DNA of 64,000 nt from assembly GCA_964422145.1 (NCBI GenBank), contig CAYQZV010000007.1:38496-102495 (forward strand), written 5' to 3'. This document shows, piece by piece, positions 1-8,772 of the stretch (positions are counted from its first letter, which is position 1; each line of letters opens with the position of its first letter). A program made the position numbers and the translations under genes. The stretch comes from JACNKV01 sp964422145 (GTDB taxonomy: Bacteria; Fidelibacterota; Marinisomatia; Marinisomatales; JACNKV01). Below the pieces are notes generated by a model. That model was given only the letters and a program-made list of their open reading frames with translations. It had not been told where the DNA came from and did no database searches.

Positions 1-267
1 TATGAATCCGGAGTCTTGTACATGAAATTAGGTGCGTATGATTCAGCTGTTCTTGTGTTTGACGATCTCGCATTGAAATATTATGATACTCCTTTGCTAA
101 AGGATTCACAGATGAAAAAAATAGAATCCTATTGCAAATTACATGATCCGAAGGCAGCGCAAGAATTCTACCAGTCCGTTAAAGAAGAATTCAATCAAGA
201 GGAAAAAGATCAAATCGAAGCAACGATCATAGAAGCAGAAAACAAAATGATTCGGTCTTCGAAATGA
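1..267 (+). CDS. bamD: BamD-like outer-membrane assembly lipoprotein, C-terminal part
   Basis: Only the C-terminal part of this gene is in the window; the frame is open from base 1 and ends at 267. The residues 'LYMKLGAYDSAVLVFDDL' followed by a threonine/proline turn look like the last TPR hairpins of BamD (YfiO), the lipoprotein that works with BamA in inserting outer-membrane beta-barrels. After them comes a charged helix rich in Glu and Lys. The stop overlaps the nadD start in an ATGA, so the two genes are probably co-translated. Because the lipobox and most TPRs lie outside the window, another TPR lipoprotein cannot be ruled out. A TTG at 16 should not be taken as the start, since coding sequence continues upstream of it. 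Confidence 0.6.
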   Translation, partial: YESGVLYMKLGAYDSAVLVFDDLALKYYDTPLLKDSQMKKIESYCKLHDPKAAQEFYQSVKEEFNQEEKDQIEATIIEAENKMIRSSK

Positions 268-860
268 AAATTTGTTTGTTTGGCGGAACGTTTGACCCGC
301 CGCACGTCGGACATTTGTTAATTGCTCAAACGATCTGCGAAGCTGAGCATTTTGAACGGATTCTATTCATTCCGGCAAATTATCCACCTCATAAACTGTC
401 AAATGAGATCACACCCGTCAATCATAGGGTGAACATGCTTAAATCGGCGATTACCGAAAATCCGCATTTTGAGTTATCTGACCTTGAAATAAAAAGAGGT
501 GGGGTTTCCTATTCCATTGATACAATCAAAACGATCAAAGAGGAAAAGAAACTTCAAAAGGATGACATTTATTTCTTAATTGGAAGTGATACATTACTTG
601 ATTTTCACACATGGAAAGATCCGGATAAAATTCTGAAGGAATGTAAAGTTACCGTTGCGATTCGTCCGGGATTTAAACCAAGCAGCATTCCTGGATGGAT
701 ACTTCATAATATCCAGTTCGCTAATATTCCGAGATTTGAGATATCCTCAACAAATATCCGGAAACGATGGGTGCAAAATAAAACAATCCGTTATATGGTA
801 ACTCAGCCGGTTTGGGAATATATCAACGAACATAATCTTTACTCGAATCATGCTGACTAA
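264..860 (+). CDS. nadD: Nicotinate-nucleotide adenylyltransferase
   Basis: NadD transfers AMP from ATP to nicotinate mononucleotide, giving deamido-NAD, the penultimate step of NAD synthesis in the cytoplasm. The N-terminus holds the nucleotidyltransferase signature 'GGTFDPPHVGH' (residues 7-17), with the HxGH ATP site. Near the C-terminus 'ISSTNIR' matches the family's ISSTxIR motif. The length of 198 aa is normal. The ATG overlaps the preceding bamD-like stop, and the 3' end overlaps the next gene by 11 bases, so this is an operon member. A related fold, CoaD, is encoded separately at 9278, and the two are easily told apart by their C-terminal motifs. Confidence 0.93.
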   Translation: MKICLFGGTFDPPHVGHLLIAQTICEAEHFERILFIPANYPPHKLSNEITPVNHRVNMLKSAITENPHFELSDLEIKRGGVSYSIDTIKTIKEEKKLQKDDIYFLIGSDTLLDFHTWKDPDKILKECKVTVAIRPGFKPSSIPGWILHNIQFANIPRFEISSTNIRKRWVQNKTIRYMVTQPVWEYINEHNLYSNHAD

Positions 861-1770
861 TATTCTTTTTTTACTTATCGGAACAACGCTTCTTTATTAT
901 GGAGCCGAATGGATAGTAAAAAGTTCTGTTACGATCGCGGCAAAATATAAATTGTCTCCTTTGGTTGTTGGATTAACAATCGTTGCTTTTGGAACATCGC
1001 TTCCAGAACTTGTTGTGAGTTTAAAAGCAGCCATTTCAGGCTCATCAACAATAGCGATCGGAAATGTAATCGGGTCGAATGTCGCAAATGTCGGATTGGT
1101 TCTTGGATTGAGTTCTTTGATCTTTCCGATAACCATTCATTTCGAGCGATCGAAGCGCGATGTTTTTATATATTTAGGTGTTTCTATCATCTTTATCTTT
1201 TTCATTCTCAATGGAATGATCTCAAGGATAGAGGGATTGGTTTTATTCGTTGGGATTGTTCTATATACGGTATACTGCATTATGCATCCTTCAAGAAGGA
1301 TGGAGTCCACCGACGAAGTTGAGGCTGCAACAAAATGGACGTTAATTCTGTTTGTTATCGGATGTGTTCTATTATATTGCGGTGCAGAATTGTTTGTCGA
1401 TGGAGCAGTTGGTATTGCAAAGAAATTAGGTGTCAGTGAAGCGGTGATCGGAATGAGTGTCGTCGCATTTGGGACATCCCTGCCGGAGTTAGCAACTTCG
1501 GTAATTGCCGCATTTCGAAAAGAGAGCGCAATTTCCGTTGGAAATATTGTCGGATCCAACTTATTTAATATTATGTCCGTCCTCGGAATTGTTGGGATGA
1601 TCAAACCATTAGAATCACCGACAAACATTTTGACTCTTGAAATCCCGTTTATGATCGCGTTTGGATTGGTTTTAATTCCGTTGGGATTAATGAAACAACC
1701 TGTATCCAGGTTGAGTTCACTGATTTTAATAGCAGGTTATATTGCATTTATTTTCCTGCTGTTTCGATAA
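850..1770 (+). CDS. Calcium/sodium antiporter (CaCA family, YrbG-like)
   Basis: This is an inner-membrane cation exchanger of about ten hydrophobic segments. It carries the two inverted alpha-repeats that define the CaCA family: 'VAFGTSLPELVVS' with 'GNVIGSN' in the first half, and 'VAFGTSLPELATS' with 'GNIVGSN' in the second. The acidic residues in these repeats bind the transported Na+ and Ca2+ in the family. A hydrophilic cytoplasmic linker lies between the halves, around residues 145-160. The length of 306 aa is typical of bacterial YrbG-type exchangers. It starts inside the nadD 3' end and lies 23 bases upstream of ftsE. Ion specificity cannot be read from the sequence. Confidence 0.9.
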   Translation: MLTNILFLLIGTTLLYYGAEWIVKSSVTIAAKYKLSPLVVGLTIVAFGTSLPELVVSLKAAISGSSTIAIGNVIGSNVANVGLVLGLSSLIFPITIHFERSKRDVFIYLGVSIIFIFFILNGMISRIEGLVLFVGIVLYTVYCIMHPSRRMESTDEVEAATKWTLILFVIGCVLLYCGAELFVDGAVGIAKKLGVSEAVIGMSVVAFGTSLPELATSVIAAFRKESAISVGNIVGSNLFNIMSVLGIVGMIKPLESPTNILTLEIPFMIAFGLVLIPLGLMKQPVSRLSSLILIAGYIAFIFLLFR

Positions 1771-1793
1771 ATGATATTCGGTAATTTCATACT

Positions 1794-2447
1794 ATGATAT
1801 CATTCAAAAACGTTTCCTATTCGTACAATAAAGAAAGCGGAATATATAATGTCGATTTAACTCTGAATTCCGGAGATTTTGCATTTTTAATCGGTCCGAC
1901 GGGTTCAGGAAAAACAACGATCATGCGTTTGATCTATATGGATATTCTTCCTGACACAGGTGTGATCTCGGTAGACAGTTATCATTCAAATAAAATCAAA
2001 CCGCGTAAAGTAGCACATCTACGGCGTAATATTGGCATGGTGTTTCAGGATTATCATCTTTTGTCCGATCGCACGCTTTATGATAATGTTGCACTTGCAC
2101 TTCACATTATAGGAACGGAATCATCTGAAATCGAAGATAGGGTGATGGATGTTTTGTTTGAAGTCGGTTTAGACGGAAAAGAAGACCGAAAACCAAATGA
2201 ATTATCCGGTGGAGAACAGCAGAGAGCCTGCTTGGCAAGGGCATTAGTCAAAGAACCAGATATCATCCTTGCTGATGAACCAACGGGTAATTTGGATCCT
2301 GTGACTGCTTTTGAATTGATTAAATTGTTTGAAAAGGTCAATCATGCCGGTACCACAATATTTATGGCTTCCCATAACTACAATTTGATCAAAGGGAGAG
2401 GGCATCGAATTATGGAAATTCATGATGGAATACTGCGGAACGGATAA
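1794..2447 (+). CDS. ftsE: Cell-division ATP-binding protein FtsE
   Basis: FtsE is the ATPase partner of the membrane protein FtsX. Together they sit at the divisome and activate periplasmic peptidoglycan hydrolases. The 217-aa protein has Walker A 'GPTGSGKTT' (residues 34-42), a Q-loop in 'GMVFQDYHLL', the ABC signature 'LSGGEQQR' and Walker B 'IILADEPTGN'. Assignment to FtsE rather than another small ABC ATPase rests on length and on the next gene being ftsX, whose ATG overlaps the ftsE stop (TAATG). Confidence 0.92.
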   Translation: MISFKNVSYSYNKESGIYNVDLTLNSGDFAFLIGPTGSGKTTIMRLIYMDILPDTGVISVDSYHSNKIKPRKVAHLRRNIGMVFQDYHLLSDRTLYDNVALALHIIGTESSEIEDRVMDVLFEVGLDGKEDRKPNELSGGEQQRACLARALVKEPDIILADEPTGNLDPVTAFELIKLFEKVNHAGTTIFMASHNYNLIKGRGHRIMEIHDGILRNG

Positions 2448-3310
2448 TGAATAAGTTAGCATTTTTAATCTTAGAGGGATTTAAGAATTTATCCCGGCAT
2501 AAACTGACGGTTTTCACATCTGTCTTCTCAATCTATTTATCTTTATTAATCGTTGGCGGATTATTCTTGACCATGGATAATTCTGAGTCTCTGATCAAGT
2601 ATTTAAGATCAAAATATAAAATTGAGGTCTTTTTTAAATCGAATGTAGATGATACGCAATCCAAAAATATTATCAATGAGCTAAAAATGATCAGAGGGAT
2701 TCGTAGTGTCACTTTTATTTCATCCAAAGATGCCATAAAAATATTTAAAGATCAATTCGGTGAAGATATTCAAATCATGTTGGGATATAACCCGCTGCCT
2801 GCGAGTGCGGTGATCAATATTCGAAATAACAAAGCTGATTTGTTTAATGTTAAACCGATCATTCAATCAATAAAAAAAATAGATGGTATAGACACTGTAA
2901 AATACCAGGGACGACTTATTCAGAGAATTGAACGGTTTTATCAAAAGTTTGTCAAAGCATTTGTCGGACTATCAGCCGTCGTTTTATTTATCACTGTCTT
3001 TATTATTTCAAGCACGATACGATTAACCGTTTATGCGCGGAAAGAACTGATCCGAACCTTAAAATTAATTGGTGCCACACGTTTGTTCATCATTACACCA
3101 TTTATTTTTGAAGGAATTCTCCATGGATTGATTGGAGCTTTATTTACGATCGGTACATTAATGGGACTGGTTCACTTGAGCAATGTCTATTTATCTCAGC
3201 TATTTTCGGTAAATATTATACTTCAACAAACGACAATATTATGGATTTTCATTATTTCAACAGTGATTTCCATTATTGGTAGTTTCAGAGCTGCGTCGAA
3301 ATTTGTTTAA
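2447..3310 (+). CDS. ftsX: Cell-division protein FtsX
   Basis: FtsX is the transmembrane subunit of the FtsEX complex. The 287-aa protein shows the family topology: one N-terminal membrane segment (about residues 18-42), a periplasmic domain of about 120 residues, then three further membrane segments in the C-terminal half. Conserved features include 'LIRTLKLIGAT' in the cytoplasmic loop that contacts FtsE. The start overlaps the ftsE stop by one base, implying translational coupling. The intergenic stretch after it (3311-3384) separates the division genes from the heat-shock genes. Confidence 0.9.
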   Translation: MNKLAFLILEGFKNLSRHKLTVFTSVFSIYLSLLIVGGLFLTMDNSESLIKYLRSKYKIEVFFKSNVDDTQSKNIINELKMIRGIRSVTFISSKDAIKIFKDQFGEDIQIMLGYNPLPASAVINIRNNKADLFNVKPIIQSIKKIDGIDTVKYQGRLIQRIERFYQKFVKAFVGLSAVVLFITVFIISSTIRLTVYARKELIRTLKLIGATRLFIITPFIFEGILHGLIGALFTIGTLMGLVHLSNVYLSQLFSVNIILQQTTILWIFIISTVISIIGSFRAASKFV

Positions 3311-3384
3311 TCTAATTGTTTGTCAGTTCAGTTCGACAATTCTGATGTTGACAGAGAAAAAATAATCATCCTAATTTTTATGTT

Positions 3385-4416
3385 ATGATTCGAAAGAATA
3401 ACATTCATTTGACGAAGAGGGAATCCCAAATCTTAAAACTGACGATTGAGGAATATATTTCGACTAACCGATCGATTGGCTCTGATTATCTGAAAAATAA
3501 AAATAGATTGGATGTCAGTTCTGCTACGATCAGAAATACATTAGCAAGTTTAGAATCAAAAGGATTGATAAAACATCTATTCACATCATCCGGAAGAATT
3601 CCGACCGATTTAGGATATCGTTATTACGTTGACAATTTAATGGAAGTATCATCGCTGCATTCTTTACCGTTGTACGAATGGTCAGCGGGACTGGAAAATT
3701 TATCATCGAATATTGAAGATTTAATGCAAGCCACAGCCACGATGATGGCAAAAGCCAGTAAACTGTTTGGCGTGGTCTTGGTATCAGAAGTACAGCAGGG
3801 CATTTTAAAGGACATTGAATGCATTCCTTTATCATCTGATCGGATTATGGTGATTTTAGCGATGGAATCAGGGATTCTTCGCTCAATTGTATTTAATCTT
3901 GAAATGAGTATCGAACCCAGTGAAGTACAAACAATCAATCTCATTTTAAATGAATATCTTACCGGTCATTCGTTAAAAGACATTCAGTCTACAGTACATC
4001 AGAGGTTGAGAGACACGAATGTTTATCATCATGAAGTAGTACAGATATTGTTACAGCATCCAAAAGAATATTTTGCACTTTCAGCCAACAATTTAATTTA
4101 CACATCGACCAATCAATTCCTTTTTTCTCATCAGGAGTTCCAACAGCTTGATAAAATGCAAACATTTCTGAAAGTGTTAGAGAAACAGAAAATAAAGGAA
4201 ATGTTGATCTCTCCGGATTTTCAAAATGAAGATACAACGATCATCGGAGAAGAAAACAACGATTCTGACTTCAAGCAATTTTCGGTACTATCAACTCCGT
4301 TTAAGAGTGACTATCTTAACGGAAAACTCGCGATCATGGGTCCGACAAGAATTCCATATAAAAATATTAAGACAATTTTAGAACATTTTTCGGAGATCAT
4401 TACACATGTCTGCTGA
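3385..4416 (+). CDS. hrcA: Heat-inducible transcription repressor HrcA
   Basis: HrcA represses chaperone genes by binding the CIRCE inverted repeat. The 343-aa protein has an N-terminal winged helix ('RESQILKLTIEEYI' through 'SSATIRNTLASLESKGLIKH', about residues 12-55), followed by 'TSSGRIPTDLGYRYYVD', a strongly conserved HrcA stretch, and a C-terminal GAF-like/dimerisation region ending in 'MGPTRIPYKNI'. Its 3' end overlaps grpE by 11 bases. I looked for the CIRCE pattern TTAGCACTC-N9-GAGTGCTAA in 3311-3384 and did not find it, so autoregulation by the classical operator is not supported here. Confidence 0.93.
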   Translation: MIRKNNIHLTKRESQILKLTIEEYISTNRSIGSDYLKNKNRLDVSSATIRNTLASLESKGLIKHLFTSSGRIPTDLGYRYYVDNLMEVSSLHSLPLYEWSAGLENLSSNIEDLMQATATMMAKASKLFGVVLVSEVQQGILKDIECIPLSSDRIMVILAMESGILRSIVFNLEMSIEPSEVQTINLILNEYLTGHSLKDIQSTVHQRLRDTNVYHHEVVQILLQHPKEYFALSANNLIYTSTNQFLFSHQEFQQLDKMQTFLKVLEKQKIKEMLISPDFQNEDTTIIGEENNDSDFKQFSVLSTPFKSDYLNGKLAIMGPTRIPYKNIKTILEHFSEIITHVC

Positions 4417-4957
4417 CAAAAAAGAAACTAAGAAGAAATCTACGGTAAAAAAGAAAACAACAAAGAAAAAAGCTTCTGCAAAAGTTGCACCAAAAGAAGA
4501 AAAACTGTTAAAAGAATTATTACTACAGCACGCGGCGTTAGAAGATAAGCATCTCCGGTTGAAAGCCGAATTTGATAATTACCGTCGACGGAAAGATCGT
4601 GAAATTCAGGATTTGTTGAAATACGAAGGTGAAGACATCATCAAGCAACTTTTGCCTGTCATCGATGATTTTGAACGGTTTTTGAATGCATGGGATGCCC
4701 ATAAGGATGAAAGCCGTGATTCACTAAAAAAGGGGATAGAGTTAGTTCAAAATAAGATGGTTCGATTCTTAGAGAATATTGATGTAACATCCTTTGGAGA
4801 ACCCGGCGATATGCTTGATTCTGAACTCCATAATGCAATGATGGCGAAGACGGAGGATGGAAAACATGATGATGAAATTCTGGATGTATTTGAAAAAGGA
4901 TATACCTATAAAGAACGAGTCCTCAGACACGCAAAAGTAATTGTGAATAAAGCATGA
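4406..4957 (+). CDS. grpE: Nucleotide exchange factor GrpE
   Basis: GrpE releases ADP from DnaK. The 183-aa protein has the long helix with 'LRLKAEFDNYRRRKDRE' (dimerisation stalk), 'LLPVIDDFERFL' and the C-terminal beta domain ending 'YKERVLRHAKVIVNKA'. The unusual part is the N-terminal tail: 14 lysines in the first 33 residues, with alternating Ser/Thr, whereas GrpE tails are commonly acidic or mixed. It overlaps hrcA by 11 bases and dnaJ by 4 (ATGA). No dnaK lies next to it in this window. Confidence 0.93.
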   Translation: MSADKKETKKKSTVKKKTTKKKASAKVAPKEEKLLKELLLQHAALEDKHLRLKAEFDNYRRRKDREIQDLLKYEGEDIIKQLLPVIDDFERFLNAWDAHKDESRDSLKKGIELVQNKMVRFLENIDVTSFGEPGDMLDSELHNAMMAKTEDGKHDDEILDVFEKGYTYKERVLRHAKVIVNKA

Positions 4958-6084
4958 AAGATTTATACGAAATACTCGGTGTCAGTAAATCGGATTCTAA
5001 AGACACCATTAAGAAGGCTTACCGTAAAATAGCGATGAAATATCATCCGGACCGAAATCCGGGCGATAAAGAGGCTGAGCAAAACTTTAAAGAAGCTGCT
5101 GAAGCTTATTCGGTTCTTAGAAACGATAATAAACGTGCACGATATGATCAGTTTGGACATGCTGGAGTCGGGATGGGTGATGCAGGCGGCGGTCCTCAAG
5201 GATTCAGTGGCGGCTTTCATATGTCCATGGATGATATTTTCAGCCAATTCGGAGATATTTTCGGCGGACATAATCCTTTCCAAGATATCTTTGGCGGCGG
5301 CGGATCAAGGTCCCAATATCAGTCCAGAAAAGCTAAAGATCTGCGAGTAACGATCAAATTAGACCCGATCGAGATTTTAAACGGAACCGAGAAGCAAATT
5401 CGAATTCGCAGGGATGAAATCTGCAACTCCTGCAATGGAAGCGGCGCGAGGGAAGGTGCATCTCCCACACGGTGTAAACATTGTGGAGGAAGCGGTCAAG
5501 TGCGGCGTGCAACACAAACATTTTTCGGACAATCTGTTGTTGTCAGTGACTGTCCCGTTTGTAATGGCGAGGGAACGATCATCGAAAACCCATGCAGAAC
5601 GTGTAGTGGAAACGGGATCATAAAAAAATCCGTGGAGATCAACGTAAAAGTACCTAAAGGTGTCGCATCCGGGAATTATATGACATTGGATGGACAAGGA
5701 AATAAAGGTGGGAAAGGGATTCATCCCGGGGATTTATTAGTGTTTTTTGAAGAAAAGCCACATCCTTACTTCACTCGAAACGGAGAAGATGTATTTTTGG
5801 AAGCTGTGATCTCATATTCGCAAGCCGCACTGGGAGATACAATTGAAATCCCAACGATCGAAGGAAAGGCAAAATTGGGCATTCCTCATGGAATTCAATC
5901 AGGCCAAGTCCTCAGAATGCGGGGAAAGGGATATCCAAGACTTCGAGGAAATCAACGCGGAGACCAATTAGTCAGAATACAGATTAAAACACCGGAAAAG
6001 ATCTCGAAAGAAGAGAAAAAACTTTTTTCCGAGTTGCATAAAGTATCTAAACATAAGGTTTCGTTTGAAAAAGTAGATTTATAG
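4954..6084 (+). CDS. dnaJ: Chaperone protein DnaJ
   Basis: DnaJ delivers substrates to DnaK and stimulates its ATPase. Domains in order: J domain with HPD ('YHPDRNPGD', about residues 30-38); a Gly/Phe-rich linker (about 66-118); a zinc domain with the four CxxCxGxG-type repeats 'CNSCNGSG', 'CKHCGGSG', 'CPVCNGEG' and 'CRTCSGNG'; then the C-terminal substrate-binding domains. The length of 376 aa matches class I DnaJ. The ATG overlaps the grpE stop. All eight zinc cysteines are present. Confidence 0.96.
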   Translation: MKDLYEILGVSKSDSKDTIKKAYRKIAMKYHPDRNPGDKEAEQNFKEAAEAYSVLRNDNKRARYDQFGHAGVGMGDAGGGPQGFSGGFHMSMDDIFSQFGDIFGGHNPFQDIFGGGGSRSQYQSRKAKDLRVTIKLDPIEILNGTEKQIRIRRDEICNSCNGSGAREGASPTRCKHCGGSGQVRRATQTFFGQSVVVSDCPVCNGEGTIIENPCRTCSGNGIIKKSVEINVKVPKGVASGNYMTLDGQGNKGGKGIHPGDLLVFFEEKPHPYFTRNGEDVFLEAVISYSQAALGDTIEIPTIEGKAKLGIPHGIQSGQVLRMRGKGYPRLRGNQRGDQLVRIQIKTPEKISKEEKKLFSELHKVSKHKVSFEKVDL

Positions 6085-6088
6085 ACTG

Positions 6089-6484
6089 ATGTTTACCAAA
6101 AAAGAAAAATCAGTATGGATATTCATTTTATCAGCAGCCATACTCGGTTTAATTGTTGGTGCTATTCGAAATGAGCTTTGGTTTACACCTCATATTGAAC
6201 AATCACAATCCAAAGATTTTATTATCAATGATACGGTAAATATCCATAGTCAAAATCATCGAGAAAATACTACATATCAATCGAATGAAATCATTAATAT
6301 TAATACTGCAAATAAAGCTGAATTAATGACACTTCCAAAGGTTGGGCAGGTTACAGCAGAAAGAATTATTCGTTATCGAGAAGAGTTTGGTGAATTTCAA
6401 ACTGCAAATGACATTGTCAATGTCAAAGGAATTGGACCAAAAACATTTGAAAAATTGAAGAAAAGAATTACTACAGAGGAATGA
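6089..6484 (+). CDS. ComEA-like helix-hairpin-helix DNA-binding protein
   Basis: The 131-aa protein has one N-terminal membrane segment (about residues 9-26), a polar spacer, and a C-terminal tandem helix-hairpin-helix domain ('ININTANKAELMTLPKVG' and 'VKGIGPKTFEKLKKRI'). This is the ComEA layout: a membrane-anchored DNA receptor that binds incoming DNA in the periplasm during natural transformation. The start is five bases after the dnaJ stop and the end overlaps the next gene (ATGA). dprA, another transformation gene, lies at 13249. No pilus or comEC gene is visible in the window, so competence itself is an inference. Confidence 0.78.
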   Translation: MFTKKEKSVWIFILSAAILGLIVGAIRNELWFTPHIEQSQSKDFIINDTVNIHSQNHRENTTYQSNEIININTANKAELMTLPKVGQVTAERIIRYREEFGEFQTANDIVNVKGIGPKTFEKLKKRITTEE

Positions 6485-7233
6485 AAATGAATCAGAAAAA
6501 AAGACAAAGAATTACTGACCTTTTAGAGTTGGTCATTGTATTGATGATCGTGTTTTTGATATTCGTAATTTATGTTCCTGTTGCAATTTGGGAAGAAGAA
6601 GACTCGGTCAAAAAAGAAAGTCATTTACGACTTGAAGATGTTTACAATATCGAGTCATTTTACCATCAGCTGACTAACAAATATGAGCAAGATGGATTAG
6701 TCGCCATGAATGTTGTCAATGCAGTTCGTGATTCTTTGACAGCTGACTCCACTTATTTAAATGAGCAAATATTATCCTTACTCGGTACAGAGTTTGCGGT
6801 AAATATCCCCAAGGGATTTGATGTAGAGTATGATACAACGTTTGGTATCCAAAAATCACGCCGTGATACCATCACAGATACAACAATGACCGTTGTCTTA
6901 TTTTCAGATGAATTATCACGAAACGATACTGTATTTATTCAAAAAAAAGAACTGCCAAAATTAATGATTGATCCGTCTTTCAGAGACGTATTGGCAGAAG
7001 AACCGATGCAGCGTGTTGAATCGATTTCTTATTACGATACTTATATGCCAGATTCTTCCTTTTTTGAATGTCCATTGACGTATGAGCTGTATAAGATCAA
7101 TATCAAAGAAGATAATATCAAAATATCCAGTCCCATTAAAGATGTCTATAAAGAACGTCGCTATTTAATTTTCTCTTTTAAAGCGAATAATCACGGATAT
7201 GTTGATGATGGAATGTTAAGTTGGGAACGGTAA
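6481..7233 (+). CDS. Unrecognised single-span membrane protein
   Basis: I do not recognise this 250-aa protein. It has a short basic N-terminus ('KKRQR'), one strongly hydrophobic segment (about residues 15-36), then a long soluble part that should face the periplasm. That part is rich in Asp and Thr, with repeated 'DT' pairs (for example 'RRDTITDTTMT'). There are no cysteine pairs or catalytic motifs that I can see. It overlaps the comEA-like gene by four bases and is followed nine bases later by another single-span protein, so the two are probably expressed together. A role with the comEA-like protein or with a pilus-like inner-membrane platform is possible but unproven. Confidence 0.6.
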   Translation: MKMNQKKRQRITDLLELVIVLMIVFLIFVIYVPVAIWEEEDSVKKESHLRLEDVYNIESFYHQLTNKYEQDGLVAMNVVNAVRDSLTADSTYLNEQILSLLGTEFAVNIPKGFDVEYDTTFGIQKSRRDTITDTTMTVVLFSDELSRNDTVFIQKKELPKLMIDPSFRDVLAEEPMQRVESISYYDTYMPDSSFFECPLTYELYKINIKEDNIKISSPIKDVYKERRYLIFSFKANNHGYVDDGMLSWER

Positions 7234-7242
7234 CAGATTATT

Positions 7243-8772
7243 GTGGTATCCATACTCATAACCGATACCAATCTTGTTTGTACGGAATGGTCATTATCTG
7301 AGAATAAAAATCGTGTAGTAACTGGGATTTATTCTGTCCCGTTCGATCATCCTTTATCTTCATTATTTTTCAACGAAAGGGAAATTAATTCTACTATTGA
7401 AATTGCTTTCCGCCATTTGATTGAAAACGTTTCCCTGCATGGTAAAGATGTTTCGGTTGTTGTTGATAAAGATATTGTTACTGAAGAAGTAGTTCATAAT
7501 TCTGAAAATCTTCATCAAGATGAGCTATATGACTATTTTCTATGGAAACAGTCTCAGAAATGGGGAAAGAATTATTCCGACCACTCATCTCTATATGTTC
7601 AGCAATATCCTGAAAATGCCAATCAATATCTACTCTCTAAGTGTAATTCCCATCTGATAGAAATTATCAAACTGACTATTTCAGAGCATAGCGGAAATCC
7701 GGTGTGGATGGGTTCACACACTACATTATTATTTGATCATAGCAATCAAAAAACAGTTTTCGTCTATGATGATAAGCAATCCTATCAGTATTTATTTAGA
7801 GGACAGGGTGGACTTTCCGTTGGAAAATTCAGATTTGCAAACGGGCAAGTGAAACTTAGCGGAAATGAACAGACAGATCACTTTCAAAAAGACAATAACA
7901 TTGTGTTATTGGATAAATTGTCTGATAAAAAGCAAAAATATTGGGATACTCTTTCCATAAATTTGATCGATCCGAAAACGTCAATTATACTTGAAGGACT
8001 ATCGATCCCTGAGAATATGAGTTACAGTGATATCAATTTATTGAAATATCTCATATTTTATGAACATAATCCTTCAAACATTAACTACTTCGGATCAGAT
8101 AAAATGAAATTATGGAGTGCACCTCCGAAGAAATCTGTTCGTAAAAAGAAAAAAACAAAAAAAGTCATGGTTAAAAAAGTTTCAAAATCAAAAGAAAGTA
8201 AACAATATCCGGTATTTATTTTCTTCACATTAGCAATTTTGTTTACCGGATTAATATATTTAAATAATGCTGATACAATCGATACATCATTTGTTCAGAA
8301 TTTAATACCCAAATACACTTTACCTGAAGATGTTACCGAAGCGGTTATAGAGGACCCCATTATTTTATCATCATTGCATGAGGTACTAAATAAACAAAAT
8401 TTTGATTTAGTGACTTCATTTACTTTAGAAAATGATACATTAGCCATTACAATTTTACAATCCGATGATATGTCAATTACTGCAACAGAATTGATTAACC
8501 CAATTCAATCGCAAAATGAAACCTATTTTTCCGAAAATGTAATTTTAGATAGTTTAAACACAGTTAATCCAACAGTTAAGGTATATAAACCAGAATATAC
8601 CGGTGAAGATTATACCCCTGTGATGCTAAAGATTGAAACAGACAGCGTGCCTTTTGATGCGATTGACCTGATCTCAGAATTTGCTAAGAATCTCAAAATC
8701 GATAAGATAAGAACAGAAAAACATGATAATACTTTTACGACGATCTTTTACTTATCAATCTATCATGAATAA
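7243..8772 (+). CDS. Unrecognised single-span protein with large cytoplasmic N-domain (GspL/PilM-like layout)
   Basis: This 509-aa protein starts with GTG. It has a cytoplasmic N-terminal domain of about 290 residues, a strongly basic stretch just before the membrane (about 297-322, many Lys), one hydrophobic segment (about 325-341) and a periplasmic C-terminal domain of about 165 residues. The layout resembles GspL or fused PilM-PilN proteins. A relative of the actin-like DUF3822 proteins that sit near rsmD/coaD in Bacteroidetes is another option. I see no clear ATP-binding signature. It overlaps rsmD by one base. Function is unknown. Confidence 0.6.
   Translation: MVSILITDTNLVCTEWSLSENKNRVVTGIYSVPFDHPLSSLFFNEREINSTIEIAFRHLIENVSLHGKDVSVVVDKDIVTEEVVHNSENLHQDELYDYFLWKQSQKWGKNYSDHSSLYVQQYPENANQYLLSKCNSHLIEIIKLTISEHSGNPVWMGSHTTLLFDHSNQKTVFVYDDKQSYQYLFRGQGGLSVGKFRFANGQVKLSGNEQTDHFQKDNNIVLLDKLSDKKQKYWDTLSINLIDPKTSIILEGLSIPENMSYSDINLLKYLIFYEHNPSNINYFGSDKMKLWSAPPKKSVRKKKKTKKVMVKKVSKSKESKQYPVFIFFTLAILFTGLIYLNNADTIDTSFVQNLIPKYTLPEDVTEAVIEDPIILSSLHEVLNKQNFDLVTSFTLENDTLAITILQSDDMSITATELINPIQSQNETYFSENVILDSLNTVNPTVKVYKPEYTGEDYTPVMLKIETDSVPFDAIDLISEFAKNLKIDKIRTEKHDNTFTTIFYLSIYHE

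Noticed and set aside
897..1628. Antisense open frames across the CaCA exchanger gene (897-1136 and 1137-1628, - strand)
   Set aside because: They mirror a well-conserved transporter gene, have no ribosome binding site or recognisable motif, and their composition is that of reverse-read hydrophobic codons.
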